This document shows positions 7,005 through 15,300 of a stretch of DNA of 20,967 bases, one piece after another; position 1 is the stretch's first letter, and every line of letters begins with the position of its first letter. The stretch is from Candidatus Wirthbacteria bacterium CG2_30_54_11 (GTDB lineage: Bacteria > Patescibacteriota > CG2-30-54-11), in NCBI GenBank assembly GCA_001873755.1, contig MNZT01000001.1:1-20967 (forward strand). Reading direction: 5' to 3'. A program made the translations under genes and the position numbers. A model generated the notes under the pieces. The model worked only from the letters and a program-made list of their open reading frames with translations. It ran no database searches and was not told the origin of the DNA.

Positions 7005-7595
7005 TTAGTTTTTCGTAGAAGACTTGATTAAAACCACGGAACCGCGACCGCCGGGAACAGAACCGTGAACCAAGATAACGTTATCTTTTAAAAGGATCTT
7101 GGCAATCAGGAGATTCTGTACGGTCTTTTTTTCATCACCCATATGGCCGGCCATGCGCTTGCCTTTGATGACACGTCCTGGATAGGCGCTGGCTCCGATA
7201 GAACCGGGGGCTCTGTGATGATCGTGCCCATGGCCCATAGGACCTCTCGAGAAGTTATGACGTTTGATGAACCCTGCAAAGCCCTTGCCCTTCGAAGAAC
7301 CCTGAACGTCAACATGTTCGCCTTCCTGGAAGATATCACAGGTGAGCTGCTGACCGACCGCAAAGGATGCTGCATCGTCCGTACGGATCTCCCTCAGAAG
7401 CTTGAAGGATGCGCCCGCTTTGTTTTTCTTGCAGCGGCCGACACCGAGCTGGATGGCATTGTAGGTTTCTTTTGGAGACTGCCTGATGGCAGTCACTTCA
7501 CAGGGATTGACTTCCAGAGCGGTCACAGCGAGGGCTGATCCCTTTTCGTCAAAGATCTGAGCTACACCGATTTTTTTGGCGAGTATTGCTTTCAT
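7005..7595 (-). CDS. rplC: Ribosomal protein uL3 (L3)
   Basis: One of the first proteins to assemble on 23S rRNA; its finger reaches the peptidyl transferase centre. I place the start at the ATG at 7595 because the product then begins MKAILAKKIGVAQIF, matching the family (E. coli MIGLVGKKVGMTRIF). It has 196 residues, with DVQGSSKGKGFAGFIKRH, GASAYPGRVIKGKRMAGHMGD and a basic C-terminus. The usual GMT after KKI/V reads GVA here. The frame is open to a GTG at 7670, but that extension has no family match and no ribosome site. A TTG at 7610 preceded by GAGAG is a less likely alternative start. The 138-base gap upstream is the longest within the S10/spc section and holds a probable promoter and leader. 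Confidence 0.95.
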   Translation of the reverse strand: MKAILAKKIGVAQIFDEKGSALAVTALEVNPCEVTAIRQSPKETYNAIQLGVGRCKKNKAGASFKLLREIRTDDAASFAVGQQLTCDIFQEGEHVDVQGSSKGKGFAGFIKRHNFSRGPMGHGHDHHRAPGSIGASAYPGRVIKGKRMAGHMGDEKKTVQNLLIAKILLKDNVILVHGSVPGGRGSVVLIKSSTKN

Positions 7596-7623
7596 GAGTT
7601 CGATACACAAAAAATTAAACTCT

Positions 7624-7659
7624 CTTGTATTCCTGCCGCTGGACTTTGATACAAGCAGG
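7624..7659 (-). promoter_or_regulatory. Two mutually exclusive hairpins in the rplC leader
   Basis: In the minus-strand RNA, CCTGC (7655-7659) can pair with GCAGG (7632-7636), and CTTGTAT (7649-7655) can pair perfectly with ATACAAG (7624-7630). The arms alternate in order and share one base (7655), so the hairpins compete. A true H-type pseudoknot is unlikely because the connecting loops would be 0 and 1 base. The ATACAAG arm is followed by GAGAG, the only purine-rich stretch close to the rplC start. A two-state switch controlling L3 translation is a hypothesis; no known r-protein leader family was recognised. Confidence 0.45.
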
Positions 7660-7697
7660 TCATCGTGCACGGATATTGCTTTTGAACGAACGCTCAG

Positions 7698-7727
7698 ATA
7701 TTACCATAAAACATATCAGGTTTTCAA
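7698..7727 (-). promoter_or_regulatory. Probable internal promoter before rplC
   Basis: Minus-strand -35 TTGAAA (7722-7727), an 18-base spacer, and -10 TAATAT (7698-7703) preceded by TGG, an extended -10. The layout (18-base spacer, TGG before the -10) is the same as at the rpsL promoter in this window, which raises confidence. Transcription would start near 7690 and give a leader of about 95 bases ahead of rplC. It would boost the S10/spc section relative to fusA and tuf. Confidence 0.5.
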
Positions 7728-7733
7728 GATGCT

Positions 7734-8060
7734 TTACATCTTTATTTCGATGCCGACTCCAGCAGGAAGGGAAAGGTGCATCAGAGCCTCGATCGTCTGC
7801 GCCGAGGGATCCAGGATATCGATCAATCTTTTGTGGGTGCGCATCTCGAACTGTTCCCGGCTGTCCTTGTCGACAAAGGGAGAACGCTGCACGGTCCAGC
7901 GACTGATCTTGGTCGGAAGCGGGATCGGACCTGCAACGCGGGCACCGGTCCTCTGGGCCGTCTCCACGATCTGAGCTGCGCTCTGATCTATGATCGTATG
8001 ATCATAGGCTTTGAGCCGGATGCGGATACGCTGCTGTTTGGAATCTTGTTTCTTGGGCAT
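7734..8060 (-). CDS. rpsJ: Ribosomal protein uS10 (S10)
   Basis: Small-subunit head protein, also the NusE partner of NusB in transcription antitermination. The 108-residue product has the S10 core: RIRIRLKAYDHTIIDQSAAQIVETAQRTGARVAGPIPLPTK in order (RIRLKAYDH, TGARVAGPIPLPT), the R-S-P-F/H-V-x-K-x-S-R-E-Q-F-E-M-R-T-H-K-R motif near residues 58-78, and the VGIEIKM end. The N-terminus has a short extra polar stretch (MPKKQDSKQQ). It starts 18 bases after tuf with only a weak AAGAAG ahead of it. It is separated from rplC by 138 bases, so S10 here groups with the str section rather than tightly with L3. Confidence 0.98.
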   Translation of the reverse strand: MPKKQDSKQQRIRIRLKAYDHTIIDQSAAQIVETAQRTGARVAGPIPLPTKISRWTVQRSPFVDKDSREQFEMRTHKRLIDILDPSAQTIEALMHLSLPAGVGIEIKM

Positions 8061-8078
8061 GGGTCTTCTTTATAATAA

Positions 8079-9287
8079 CTATTCGATGATCTTTGAGATG
8101 ACACCGGCTCCGACGGTATGCCCGCCCTCACGGATCGCGAACCGCACTCCCGATTCCATGGCCACGGGATAGATCAGGGATACTGACATCTTTACGTTGT
8201 CACCCGGCATCACCATTTCCACTCCGTCCGGAAGTTTCACATCGCCGGTCACGTCCGTGGTCCGCAGGTAGAACTGGGGTTTGTAGCCGGTGAAGAACGG
8301 GCTGTGTCTGCCGCCCTCGTCCTTGGTCAGGATATAGACCTCGGCCTCGAACTTCGTATGCGGGGTCGTCGTACCGGGCTTGGCCAGTACCATCCCTCTT
8401 TCCACATCGTCTTTTTCAATGCCTCTGAGCAGAACTCCGATATTGTCACCGGCGCGCCCTTCGTCCAGAAGCTTGCGGAAGGCCTCCACTCCGGTCACTA
8501 CCGTCTTGCGCGCGGTCTTCTTGTCCTCAAGTCCCACGATCTCGACTTCATCATTGACCTTGACGATTCCTCGGTCCACTCTGCCGGTCACCACGGTGCC
8601 GCGACCCTTGATTGAGAACACGTCCTCGATCGACATCAAAAATGGCTTGTCGATCTCGCGCACCGGCTCCGGGATGAAGGTATCCAGGGCTTCCAGCAGT
8701 TTGGCAATCGAGCCGGATCCCAGCTCTCCCTCATCTCCGTTCAGTGCCTTCAGCGCGCTGCCGCGTATGATCGGGGTGGTGTCGCCGGGGAATTTGTACT
8801 TGTTCAGCAAATCTCTGATCTCGATCTCTACCAGCTCCAGGAGCTCGGGATCGTCGACCAGGTCTACCTTGTTCAGGAAAACCACGATATTGGGTACGTT
8901 GACCTGACGGGCCAGCAGTACGTGCTCTCTGGTCTGCGGCATGGGGCCGTCATCGGCTGCCACTACCAGGATAGCTCCGTCCATCTGGGCCGCACCGGTG
9001 ATCATGTTCTTTACATAGTCAGCATGCCCTGGGCAGTCCACGTGGGCATAGTGCCGGGTATCGCTCTCGTATTCACAATGTGAAATGGCGATCGTGACCG
9101 TCTTGTTGGCATCGCGTACCGTACCACCCTTGGTGATCTCGGCGTAGGTCCTCTTCGGTGCCTTGCCGAGTTTGGCCTGTACCGACACGATGGCGGCGGT
9201 CAGGGTCGACTTGCCATGGTCAATATGCCCGATCGTCCCTACGTTGATGTGCGTTTTGTTGCGGTTGAATTTTTCCTTATCTGCCAT
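8079..9287 (-). CDS. tuf: Elongation factor Tu, with non-standard switch I
   Basis: GTPase that delivers aminoacyl-tRNA to the ribosome. The 402-residue product has all three domains. G-domain motifs: P-loop GHIDHGKS (residues 20-27; Ser replaces the usual Thr), DCPGH (84-88, with catalytic His88), NKVD (139-142) and GSAL. Domain 2 has GRGTVVTGRVDRG; the C-terminus has EGGHTVGAGV (usual EGGRTVGAGV, so Arg to His). The switch I motif is KTVTI (62-66) instead of RGITI, within EITKGGTVRDANKTVTI; the Mg-binding Thr65 is kept. A strong Shine-Dalgarno, AAAGGAGA, lies just before the ATG at 9287. It is the only tuf copy in the window, between fusA and rpsJ. Confidence 0.98.
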   Translation of the reverse strand: MADKEKFNRNKTHINVGTIGHIDHGKSTLTAAIVSVQAKLGKAPKRTYAEITKGGTVRDANKTVTIAISHCEYESDTRHYAHVDCPGHADYVKNMITGAAQMDGAILVVAADDGPMPQTREHVLLARQVNVPNIVVFLNKVDLVDDPELLELVEIEIRDLLNKYKFPGDTTPIIRGSALKALNGDEGELGSGSIAKLLEALDTFIPEPVREIDKPFLMSIEDVFSIKGRGTVVTGRVDRGIVKVNDEVEIVGLEDKKTARKTVVTGVEAFRKLLDEGRAGDNIGVLLRGIEKDDVERGMVLAKPGTTTPHTKFEAEVYILTKDEGGRHSPFFTGYKPQFYLRTTDVTGDVKLPDGVEMVMPGDNVKMSVSLIYPVAMESGVRFAIREGGHTVGAGVISKIIE

Positions 9288-9309
9288 CTGTTCTCCTTTT
9301 GGGTAGGTA

Positions 9310-11397
9310 TTATTTTGATTTTCCCTGACGGGAGCTGATAATCTCTTCTGCTACATGGGCGGGCAACTGTTCGTAACGATCAAATTCCATGGTAAAAGAG
9401 GCCCGGCCCTGGGTCATGGAACGCAGCTGCGTCGCATAACCGAACATTTCCCGCAGGGGAACACGGGCCTTGATCGCCTGCGCATTGCCTCTCGGTTCGG
9501 TACCGAGGACCTGGCCCCGGCGGCTGTTCAGATCGCCGATGACATCACCGAGGAAATCCTCCGGGGTGACAACTTCGAGTTTCATGACTGGTTCCAGAAG
9601 ACAGGGGCTGGCCTGACGGACAGCTTCTTTCAGGGCCATGGAGGCGGCGATTTTGAAGGCCATTTCAGATGAATCGACATCGTGATAGGAGCCGTCGAAC
9701 AGGGTGATCTTCACTCCCTCCAGCGGATACCCGGCGATGACGCCTGATACCATGGCTTCCTTGAATCCCTTTTCGCAGGCGGAGATGAATTCTTTGGGAA
9801 TGACACCGCCAACTACTTTATTTACAAATTCAAAGCCGGTATGCCCTTCGAGCGGTTCAATATTGACCACGACATGGCCGTACTGACCATGACCGCCGGA
9901 CTGGCGGATGAATTTACCTTCGATCTCTTTGGCCTCGGCCGTGATCGCTTCTTTGAACGCGACCTGAGGCTTGCCAACGTTGCTCTCCACTTTGAATTCA
10001 CGACGGATGCGGTCGATGATGATATCGAGATGGAGCTCACCCATGCCGGAGATAACGGTCTGGCCAGTTTCCTGGTCGGTTTTGACCCGGAAGGTAGGAT
10101 CTTCTTCCAGCATTTTGCCCAGGGCAAAACCAAGTTTTTCCTGATCACCCTTAGTCTTGGGTTCCACGGCCATATCGATGACCGGTTCGGGAAATACAAT
10201 GTTTTCCAGAAGGATAGGTGCTTTTTCATCACAGAGCGTATCTCCGGTCGTGGTCGCTTTGAGACCGACTATACCGCAGATATTGCCTGCCTCGATCTCG
10301 GTAATCTCTTCACGGGTATTGGCATGCATCAGTACCAGGCGGCTGACGCGTTCCTTCTGCCCCTTGGCGGAATTATAAATATAGGAACCGGCGGCCAGTT
10401 TGCCGGAGTAGACGCGGGCATAAGTCAGACGGCCTACAAAAGGATCAGTAACGATCTTGAAGGCGAGTGCGCTGAAAGGCTGGTCCTCTCCGGTGCTCCT
10501 CTTCATCTCTTCGCCGGTTTTGGGATGCGTACCAGAGACAGGAGGCAGATTAAGTGGTGACGGGAGGTAAGCGACAACAGCATCGAGCAAGGGTTGAACC
10601 CCCTTGTTGCGAAGCGAGGAACCGTTCAGAACCGGTACCAGCGTATTGGCGATCGTACCCTTGCGGATAGCCGCGCGGATCTCATCCTGGGAAAGTTCAG
10701 CTCCGCTCAGATACTTTTCCATGAGGGCATCGTCCTGTTCGGCTGCGGCCTCCAGAAGTTTTTCGTGATATTCTTTGGCTTTCGCTTCCATATCAGCCGG
10801 AATTGCTGACTCTTCATGCACCTTACCGAGATCGTCAGTATAGACGGTGGCTTCCATGGTGATGAGGTCCACGAAACCCTTGTAGTTGTCTTCGATACCG
10901 ATGGGCAACTGAAGAGCAACGGCATTGGCACCGAGGCGCTCTTTGATCATGACGACATCTTTGTAAAAATCCGCACCCATGCGGTCCAGCTTGTTGATAA
11001 AACACATGCGAGGAACATGGTATTTGTCAGCCTGGCGCCACACGGTCTCGGACTGCGGTTCGACACCGGATACTCCGTCAAATACCACTACCCCGCCATC
11101 CAGGACTCTCAGACTGCGTTCAACCTCTGCCGTGAAGTCCACATGCCCGGGTGTATCGATAATATTGATACGACAATCCTGCCAGAAACATGTCGTGGCG
11201 GCGGACGTGATCGTGATGCCACGTTCGCGTTCCTGTTCCATCCAGTCCATCACGGCAGCTCCGTCGTGAACCTCTCCGATCTTATAGGTCTTACCTGTAT
11301 AAAAAAGGATGCGTTCTGTCGTGGTGGTCTTGCCGGCGTCGATGTGAGCGATGATGCCGATATTCCTGATCTTGTCCAGTGGGTAGTGTTTTGGCAT
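9310..11397 (-). CDS. fusA: Elongation factor G
   Basis: Translocase GTPase that moves tRNAs and mRNA after peptide bond formation and, with RRF, recycles ribosomes. The 695-residue product is full length. Seen: P-loop AHIDAGKT (17-24), canonical switch I RGITI (59-63), DTPGH (81-85), NKLD (135-138), then domains II-V with GGHGQYGHVV in domain IV and EPVMKLEV followed by LNSRRGQVLG in domain V. The canonical switch I here contrasts with the altered one in the neighbouring EF-Tu. The start is eight bases after the rpsG stop, with only weak purine content (AGAG), suggesting coupling. Confidence 0.99.
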   Translation of the reverse strand: MPKHYPLDKIRNIGIIAHIDAGKTTTTERILFYTGKTYKIGEVHDGAAVMDWMEQERERGITITSAATTCFWQDCRINIIDTPGHVDFTAEVERSLRVLDGGVVVFDGVSGVEPQSETVWRQADKYHVPRMCFINKLDRMGADFYKDVVMIKERLGANAVALQLPIGIEDNYKGFVDLITMEATVYTDDLGKVHEESAIPADMEAKAKEYHEKLLEAAAEQDDALMEKYLSGAELSQDEIRAAIRKGTIANTLVPVLNGSSLRNKGVQPLLDAVVAYLPSPLNLPPVSGTHPKTGEEMKRSTGEDQPFSALAFKIVTDPFVGRLTYARVYSGKLAAGSYIYNSAKGQKERVSRLVLMHANTREEITEIEAGNICGIVGLKATTTGDTLCDEKAPILLENIVFPEPVIDMAVEPKTKGDQEKLGFALGKMLEEDPTFRVKTDQETGQTVISGMGELHLDIIIDRIRREFKVESNVGKPQVAFKEAITAEAKEIEGKFIRQSGGHGQYGHVVVNIEPLEGHTGFEFVNKVVGGVIPKEFISACEKGFKEAMVSGVIAGYPLEGVKITLFDGSYHDVDSSEMAFKIAASMALKEAVRQASPCLLEPVMKLEVVTPEDFLGDVIGDLNSRRGQVLGTEPRGNAQAIKARVPLREMFGYATQLRSMTQGRASFTMEFDRYEQLPAHVAEEIISSRQGKSK

Positions 11398-11405
11398 AGG
11401 GTGCT

Positions 11406-11879
11406 CTAATATTTACTATAATGGGCAAGGGCTTTGTTGGCATCGGCCATCTTGTGCGTGTCTTCCTTCTTCTTGACTGCGGTGCCGGTATTATTGAAGG
11501 CATCCACAAGCTCTGCGGTGAGCTTGTCTTCCATGGGTACCCCGGTACGGGCGCGGGAATACTGTACCAACCAGCGGAAGGCCAGAGAAAGACGGCGTCC
11601 AGGCGCAATCTCGGTCGGGATCTGATAGCTGGCACCACCGATGCGGCGGGATTTGACCTCAACGATCGGGGTGATGTTTGTGAGCACGGTGTCAAAGATC
11701 ACCATGGGGTCTTTTTTCAGCCGCTCGGCAGCCTTGTCCAGGGCGTTGTACACAATACCCTGGGCAATGTGTTTTTTCCCGTCCACCATGACCCGGTTGA
11801 TGAGCAGGTTGACTTTATCGTTTTTGAAACGAGGGTCGACCTGGGCTCTTTTCTTGAAATTGCGTTGACGGCGAGGCAT
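11406..11879 (-). CDS. rpsG: Ribosomal protein uS7 (S7)
   Basis: Nucleates assembly of the 16S 3' domain and lines the E site. The 157-residue product begins MPRRQRNFKKRAQVDPRF, has the INRVMVDGKKHIAQGIVYNAL segment in pieces (VMVDGKKHIAQ), the signature VEVKSRRIGGASYQIPTEI around residues 73-91, and LAFRWLVQYSRAR. The C-terminus ends HKMADANKALAHYSKY, the usual bacterial end. In E. coli S7 represses the str operon by binding the rpsL-rpsG gap. Here that gap is only 30 bases and is partly an 11-base tandem repeat, so the E. coli-type site is not evident. Confidence 0.98.
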   Translation of the reverse strand: MPRRQRNFKKRAQVDPRFKNDKVNLLINRVMVDGKKHIAQGIVYNALDKAAERLKKDPMVIFDTVLTNITPIVEVKSRRIGGASYQIPTEIAPGRRLSLAFRWLVQYSRARTGVPMEDKLTAELVDAFNNTGTAVKKKEDTHKMADANKALAHYSKY

Positions 11880-11892
11880 AGGATCTACTTAT

Positions 11893-11914
11893 AATAAACT
11901 ATTAATAAACTATT
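11893..11914. repeat. Perfect 11-bp tandem duplication at the rpsL end
   Basis: On the plus strand AATAAACTATT occurs twice head to tail (11893-11903 and 11904-11914). The second copy overlaps the last bases of rpsL, including its TAG stop, and both lie in or beside the short rpsL-rpsG spacer. The minus-strand reading is GAA TAG TTT ATT AAT AGT TTA. It looks like a simple slippage duplication of an AT-rich spacer. Similar TAGTTATTA strings follow the tuf and rpsN stops, so this AT-rich trailer is a recurrent spacer type in the cluster. Confidence 0.9.
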
Positions 11915-12323
11915 CTTTTTCCGGTCGTTTGGCACCATATTTGGATCGGCTGCGACCTCTCTTCTGTACACCATCCGCATCCAGAGTGCCGCGGACAATA
12001 TGGTAACGGACACCCGGGAGATCGCGAACCCTGCCGCCCCTGATCAGTACGATGGAGTGCTCCTGCAGATTGTGCCCGATCCCGGGGATGTAGGCAGTGA
12101 CTTCCATGCCATTTGAGAGCTTGACGCGGGCGATCTTGCGGAGCGCTGAGTTCGGTTTTTTTGGCGTCATGATCTTGACCTGCGTGCACACTCCCCTTTT
12201 CAGGGGACTTTCCATGCTCTTCTGGCGCTGCGAAGCGGTCATGATACGGCTGAGTGCAGGCGTTTTGTCCTTTTTGCGGGGGGACTTGCGAGGTTGACGA
12301 ATGAGTTGATTAATCGTGGGCAT
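11910..12323 (-). CDS. rpsL: Ribosomal protein uS12 (S12), with Arg at a streptomycin-site Lys
   Basis: Decoding-centre protein that monitors codon-anticodon fit. The 137-residue product starts MPTINQLIRQPRK and has the Firmicutes-type insertion of about 13 residues before KRGVCTQV, making it close in length to B. subtilis S12. MTPKKPNSALRK keeps Lys55, equivalent to M. tuberculosis Lys43. The second loop reads GGRVRDLPGVRYH, with Arg100 (codon CGC at 12024-12026) where the family nearly always has Lys (M. tuberculosis Lys88). AAAGGGG nine bases upstream of the ATG is a good ribosome site. It lies inside a 13-base palindrome (12326-12338) that could partly hide it. A dedicated promoter precedes the gene. 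Confidence 0.98.
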   Translation of the reverse strand: MPTINQLIRQPRKSPRKKDKTPALSRIMTASQRQKSMESPLKRGVCTQVKIMTPKKPNSALRKIARVKLSNGMEVTAYIPGIGHNLQEHSIVLIRGGRVRDLPGVRYHIVRGTLDADGVQKRGRSRSKYGAKRPEKE

Positions 12324-12357
12324 TTAAGGGGACCCCTTTACGTTCAAAACAAGTGAG

Positions 12358-12387
12358 AATATACCATTTTCAGACGTTTTATGTCAA
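12358..12387 (-). promoter_or_regulatory. Strong sigma70-type promoter for the str/S10/spc section
   Basis: In the 76-base rpoC-rpsL gap the minus strand has a perfect -35 TTGACA (12382-12387), an 18-base spacer, and -10 TATATT (12358-12363) with TGG immediately before it, an extended -10. Transcription would begin near 12351 and give a short leader of under 30 bases to rpsL. This lets ribosomal protein and EF genes be expressed above the level that reads through from rpoBC. No terminator hairpin is visible between rpoC and this promoter. Confidence 0.75.
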
Positions 12388-12399
12388 TGACGGATTTGA

Positions 12400-15300
12400 T
12401 CAGGTGAGCGCGATGGTCTTCTTCATCATATCCTGACGGGCGTAGGGGCCGGCGGGGATCAATTTGCCGATGATCAGATTTTCCTTTAATCCTACCAGCC
12501 GGTCTTCCATACCGTAGATGGCAGCCTTCGTAAGCACGCGAATCGTCTCCTGAAAGGAAGCGGCGGAGAGGAAGCTGCCTGAATTCAAAGCTGCCTTGGT
12601 GATGCCCAGGATCACCGGCTCGATGACAGCAGGTTTCTTGTCCCTGGCGATCAGCTCCTGATTGATGCGATCCATCTTGAATCTGTTCACCAGTTCACCG
12701 GCCAGGAAATCAGTATCGCCCGATTCCAGGACTTTTACCCTGGACAGCATGCGGCGAACGATCACTTCGATATGTTTGTCGTTGGTAGCTACACCCTGCG
12801 AACGATAGATTTTTTGGACTTCTTCCACTAGGTGGCGCTGCACGGCGGCAACTCCGCTGACCTCGAGCAGTTCCTTCAGGTTCAACGATCCTTCGATCAG
12901 CTGGGTACCTCGCGTCACAAGCTGGCCGTCCTCTACTTTGAAGCGGGCATTTTTCGGAACCGGATAGCTGAGGATCTTCTTGTCCGAGGCGACAACGGTG
13001 ATCTTGTCTTTCGCGACCTTTACGACGCCGTCGAATGTCACCTTCAGATTAACTTTTCCGGCATGTTTGGTCAGGGTATCCCCTGCTTTGACTTTTTCCT
13101 TGTTTTTTACCTGGACTTCGTCACCTGCTTCCAGCGTGATGACCTCCTGCTCAAAATCCAAAGCGATAATATTGACCTTCCGGAGATTGCCTTCGGTCAC
13201 GACAGAAACGATGCCGTCGATTCCTGCGATGGGCGACTGCCCTTTGGGCGGACGGGCCTCGAACAGTTCTTCGACGCGGGGGAGACCCTGGGTGATATCA
13301 GTACCGCCTGCGACTCCACCGGCGTGGAACGTGCGCATAGTGAGCTGGGTACCCGGTTCGCCGATAGCCTGGGCTGCGATGATGCCGACCGGCTCCCCCA
13401 TTTTGACGAGACCGCCTTTGGCCAGATCAGTACCGTAGCATCTCTGACAGACGCCGAAGTGAGAACGGCACATCAGGACAGAACGAATCATGATATTTTC
13501 AATCTTCGCGCTTATGATCGCGTCAGCCTTCAGCTCATCGATCTCTTCATTGCGGGCGACGATAAGCTCCCCGGTCTTCGGGTCAGCGATGTCCCGTGCC
13601 GCGATGCGGCCGACCACCTGTTCCAGAAAAGACTCGTGTACCCCTTCATGCACCGCGACCTTGACATCATAGCCGTCTTCGGTGCCGCAGTCATCTTCAT
13701 ACACAATGACATTCTGGGAAACATCCACCATGCGCCTGGTGAGGTATCCCGAGTCAGCAGTACGCAGAGCAGTATCGGCACGTCCCTTGCGGGCGCCATG
13801 GGTCGAGATGAAATACTCCAGCACTGACAGACCTTCGCGGAAATTGGATTTGATCGGAAGGTCGATGATACGGCCGGAAGGATCAGCCATCAGCCCGCGC
13901 ATACCGGCCATCTGTCTCATCTGCTCGATATTACCGCGGGCTCCTGATGTCATCATCATGGAGAGAGGGCTGTATTTGTCCATGATCTTCATCATGGCGT
14001 CGGTCACCTTGTCCGTGGTTTCGATCCACAGGTTGACTGTTTTTTCATATCGTTCCGTGTCGGTGATCAGGCCATCCTGAAAATACTCGTTGATCAATAT
14101 TGCTTCCTGATCTGCCGTGGCCATGATCTTGACCTTGTCCTTCGGGATATGGACATCAGAGACGGCGATCGTCGCCGCAGACACGGTGGCATACTTGAAT
14201 CCGAGGTCCTTGATCTGGTCTACAAATTTGGCGGTCGGCTCGATCCCCTGCTCCTTGAAGCATCGTTCGATGAGCTTGCCCAGGATCTTTTTGTTCATCA
14301 CAGTGTTTTCATATTCGAAACCGACTGGGAGAATACGGCTGAAGATGATACGGCCGGCGGTGGTCTTGATCCGTCCTTCCGGGAATCGGACTTCCACCAT
14401 GGCATGGAGGTCGAGAGCTTCCAGTTCGGAGGCGAGCACAGCCTCTTCTGGGGATGAGAATCTCAGTCCTTCACCCTTGACCTTTGGAATATCGAGGGTG
14501 AGATAGTAGCACCCGAGCAGCATGTCGCGGGTAGGACCCACGGCAGCACGGCCGCTGGCCGGCAGGAGCAGATTACGGGCTGAGAGCATGAGTCTTCGGG
14601 CTTCGTCCTTGGCAGGTTCAGAGAGAGGAACATGCACTGCCATCTGGTCACCGTCAAAGTCAGCATTGAAGGCGGTACAGACGAGAGGATGGATCTGAAT
14701 GGCGTCCCCATCGATGAGCACCGGATAGAAGGCCTGGATACCCAGGCGGTGAAGTGTGGGGGCGCGGTTCAATAGGATAGGGTAGTTTTTAACAATATCT
14801 TCCAGCACGTCCCAGACTTCCGGCTGCGTCCGTTCGATCATACGGTTGGCGGACTTGATGGTATGGACAAAGTCACGCTTCAGCAGCTCCCGAAGTATGA
14901 ACGGGCGGAAGAGCTCCAGGGCCATTTTTTTGGGCAGACCGCACTGATCGAGGCGGAGATTGGCACCGACCACGATGACGGAACGGCCGGAGTAGTCGAC
15001 ACGTTTGCCCAGCAGGTTCTGACGGAAACGTCCCTGTTTGCCCTTCAGGATATCACTGAGCGATTTCAGTTTTCGATTGCGGCGGGAAATGACCTTTTCT
15101 CCGTGGGCGCTGTTGTCGATCAGGGCGTCGACCGCTTCCTGCAGCATGCGTTTTTCGTTGCGCATGATGACCTCGGGAGCGCCGAGCTCGATGAGGCGTT
15201 TGAGGCGGTTATTGCGATTGATCACTCGGCGGTAGAGGTCGTTCAGGTCAGAGGCGGCAAAACGGCCGCCGTCGAGCTGGACCATGGGGCGAAGATCTGG

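Noticed and set aside
7624..7659. H-type pseudoknot in the rplC leader
   Set aside because: The two helices share a base and the connecting loops would be 0 and 1 base, too short to span the helices; competing hairpins fit better.
7596..7670. N-terminal extension of L3 from a GTG at 7670
   Set aside because: The added 25 residues match nothing in the family, no ribosome site precedes the GTG, and MKAILAKKIG at 7595 aligns with normal L3 starts.
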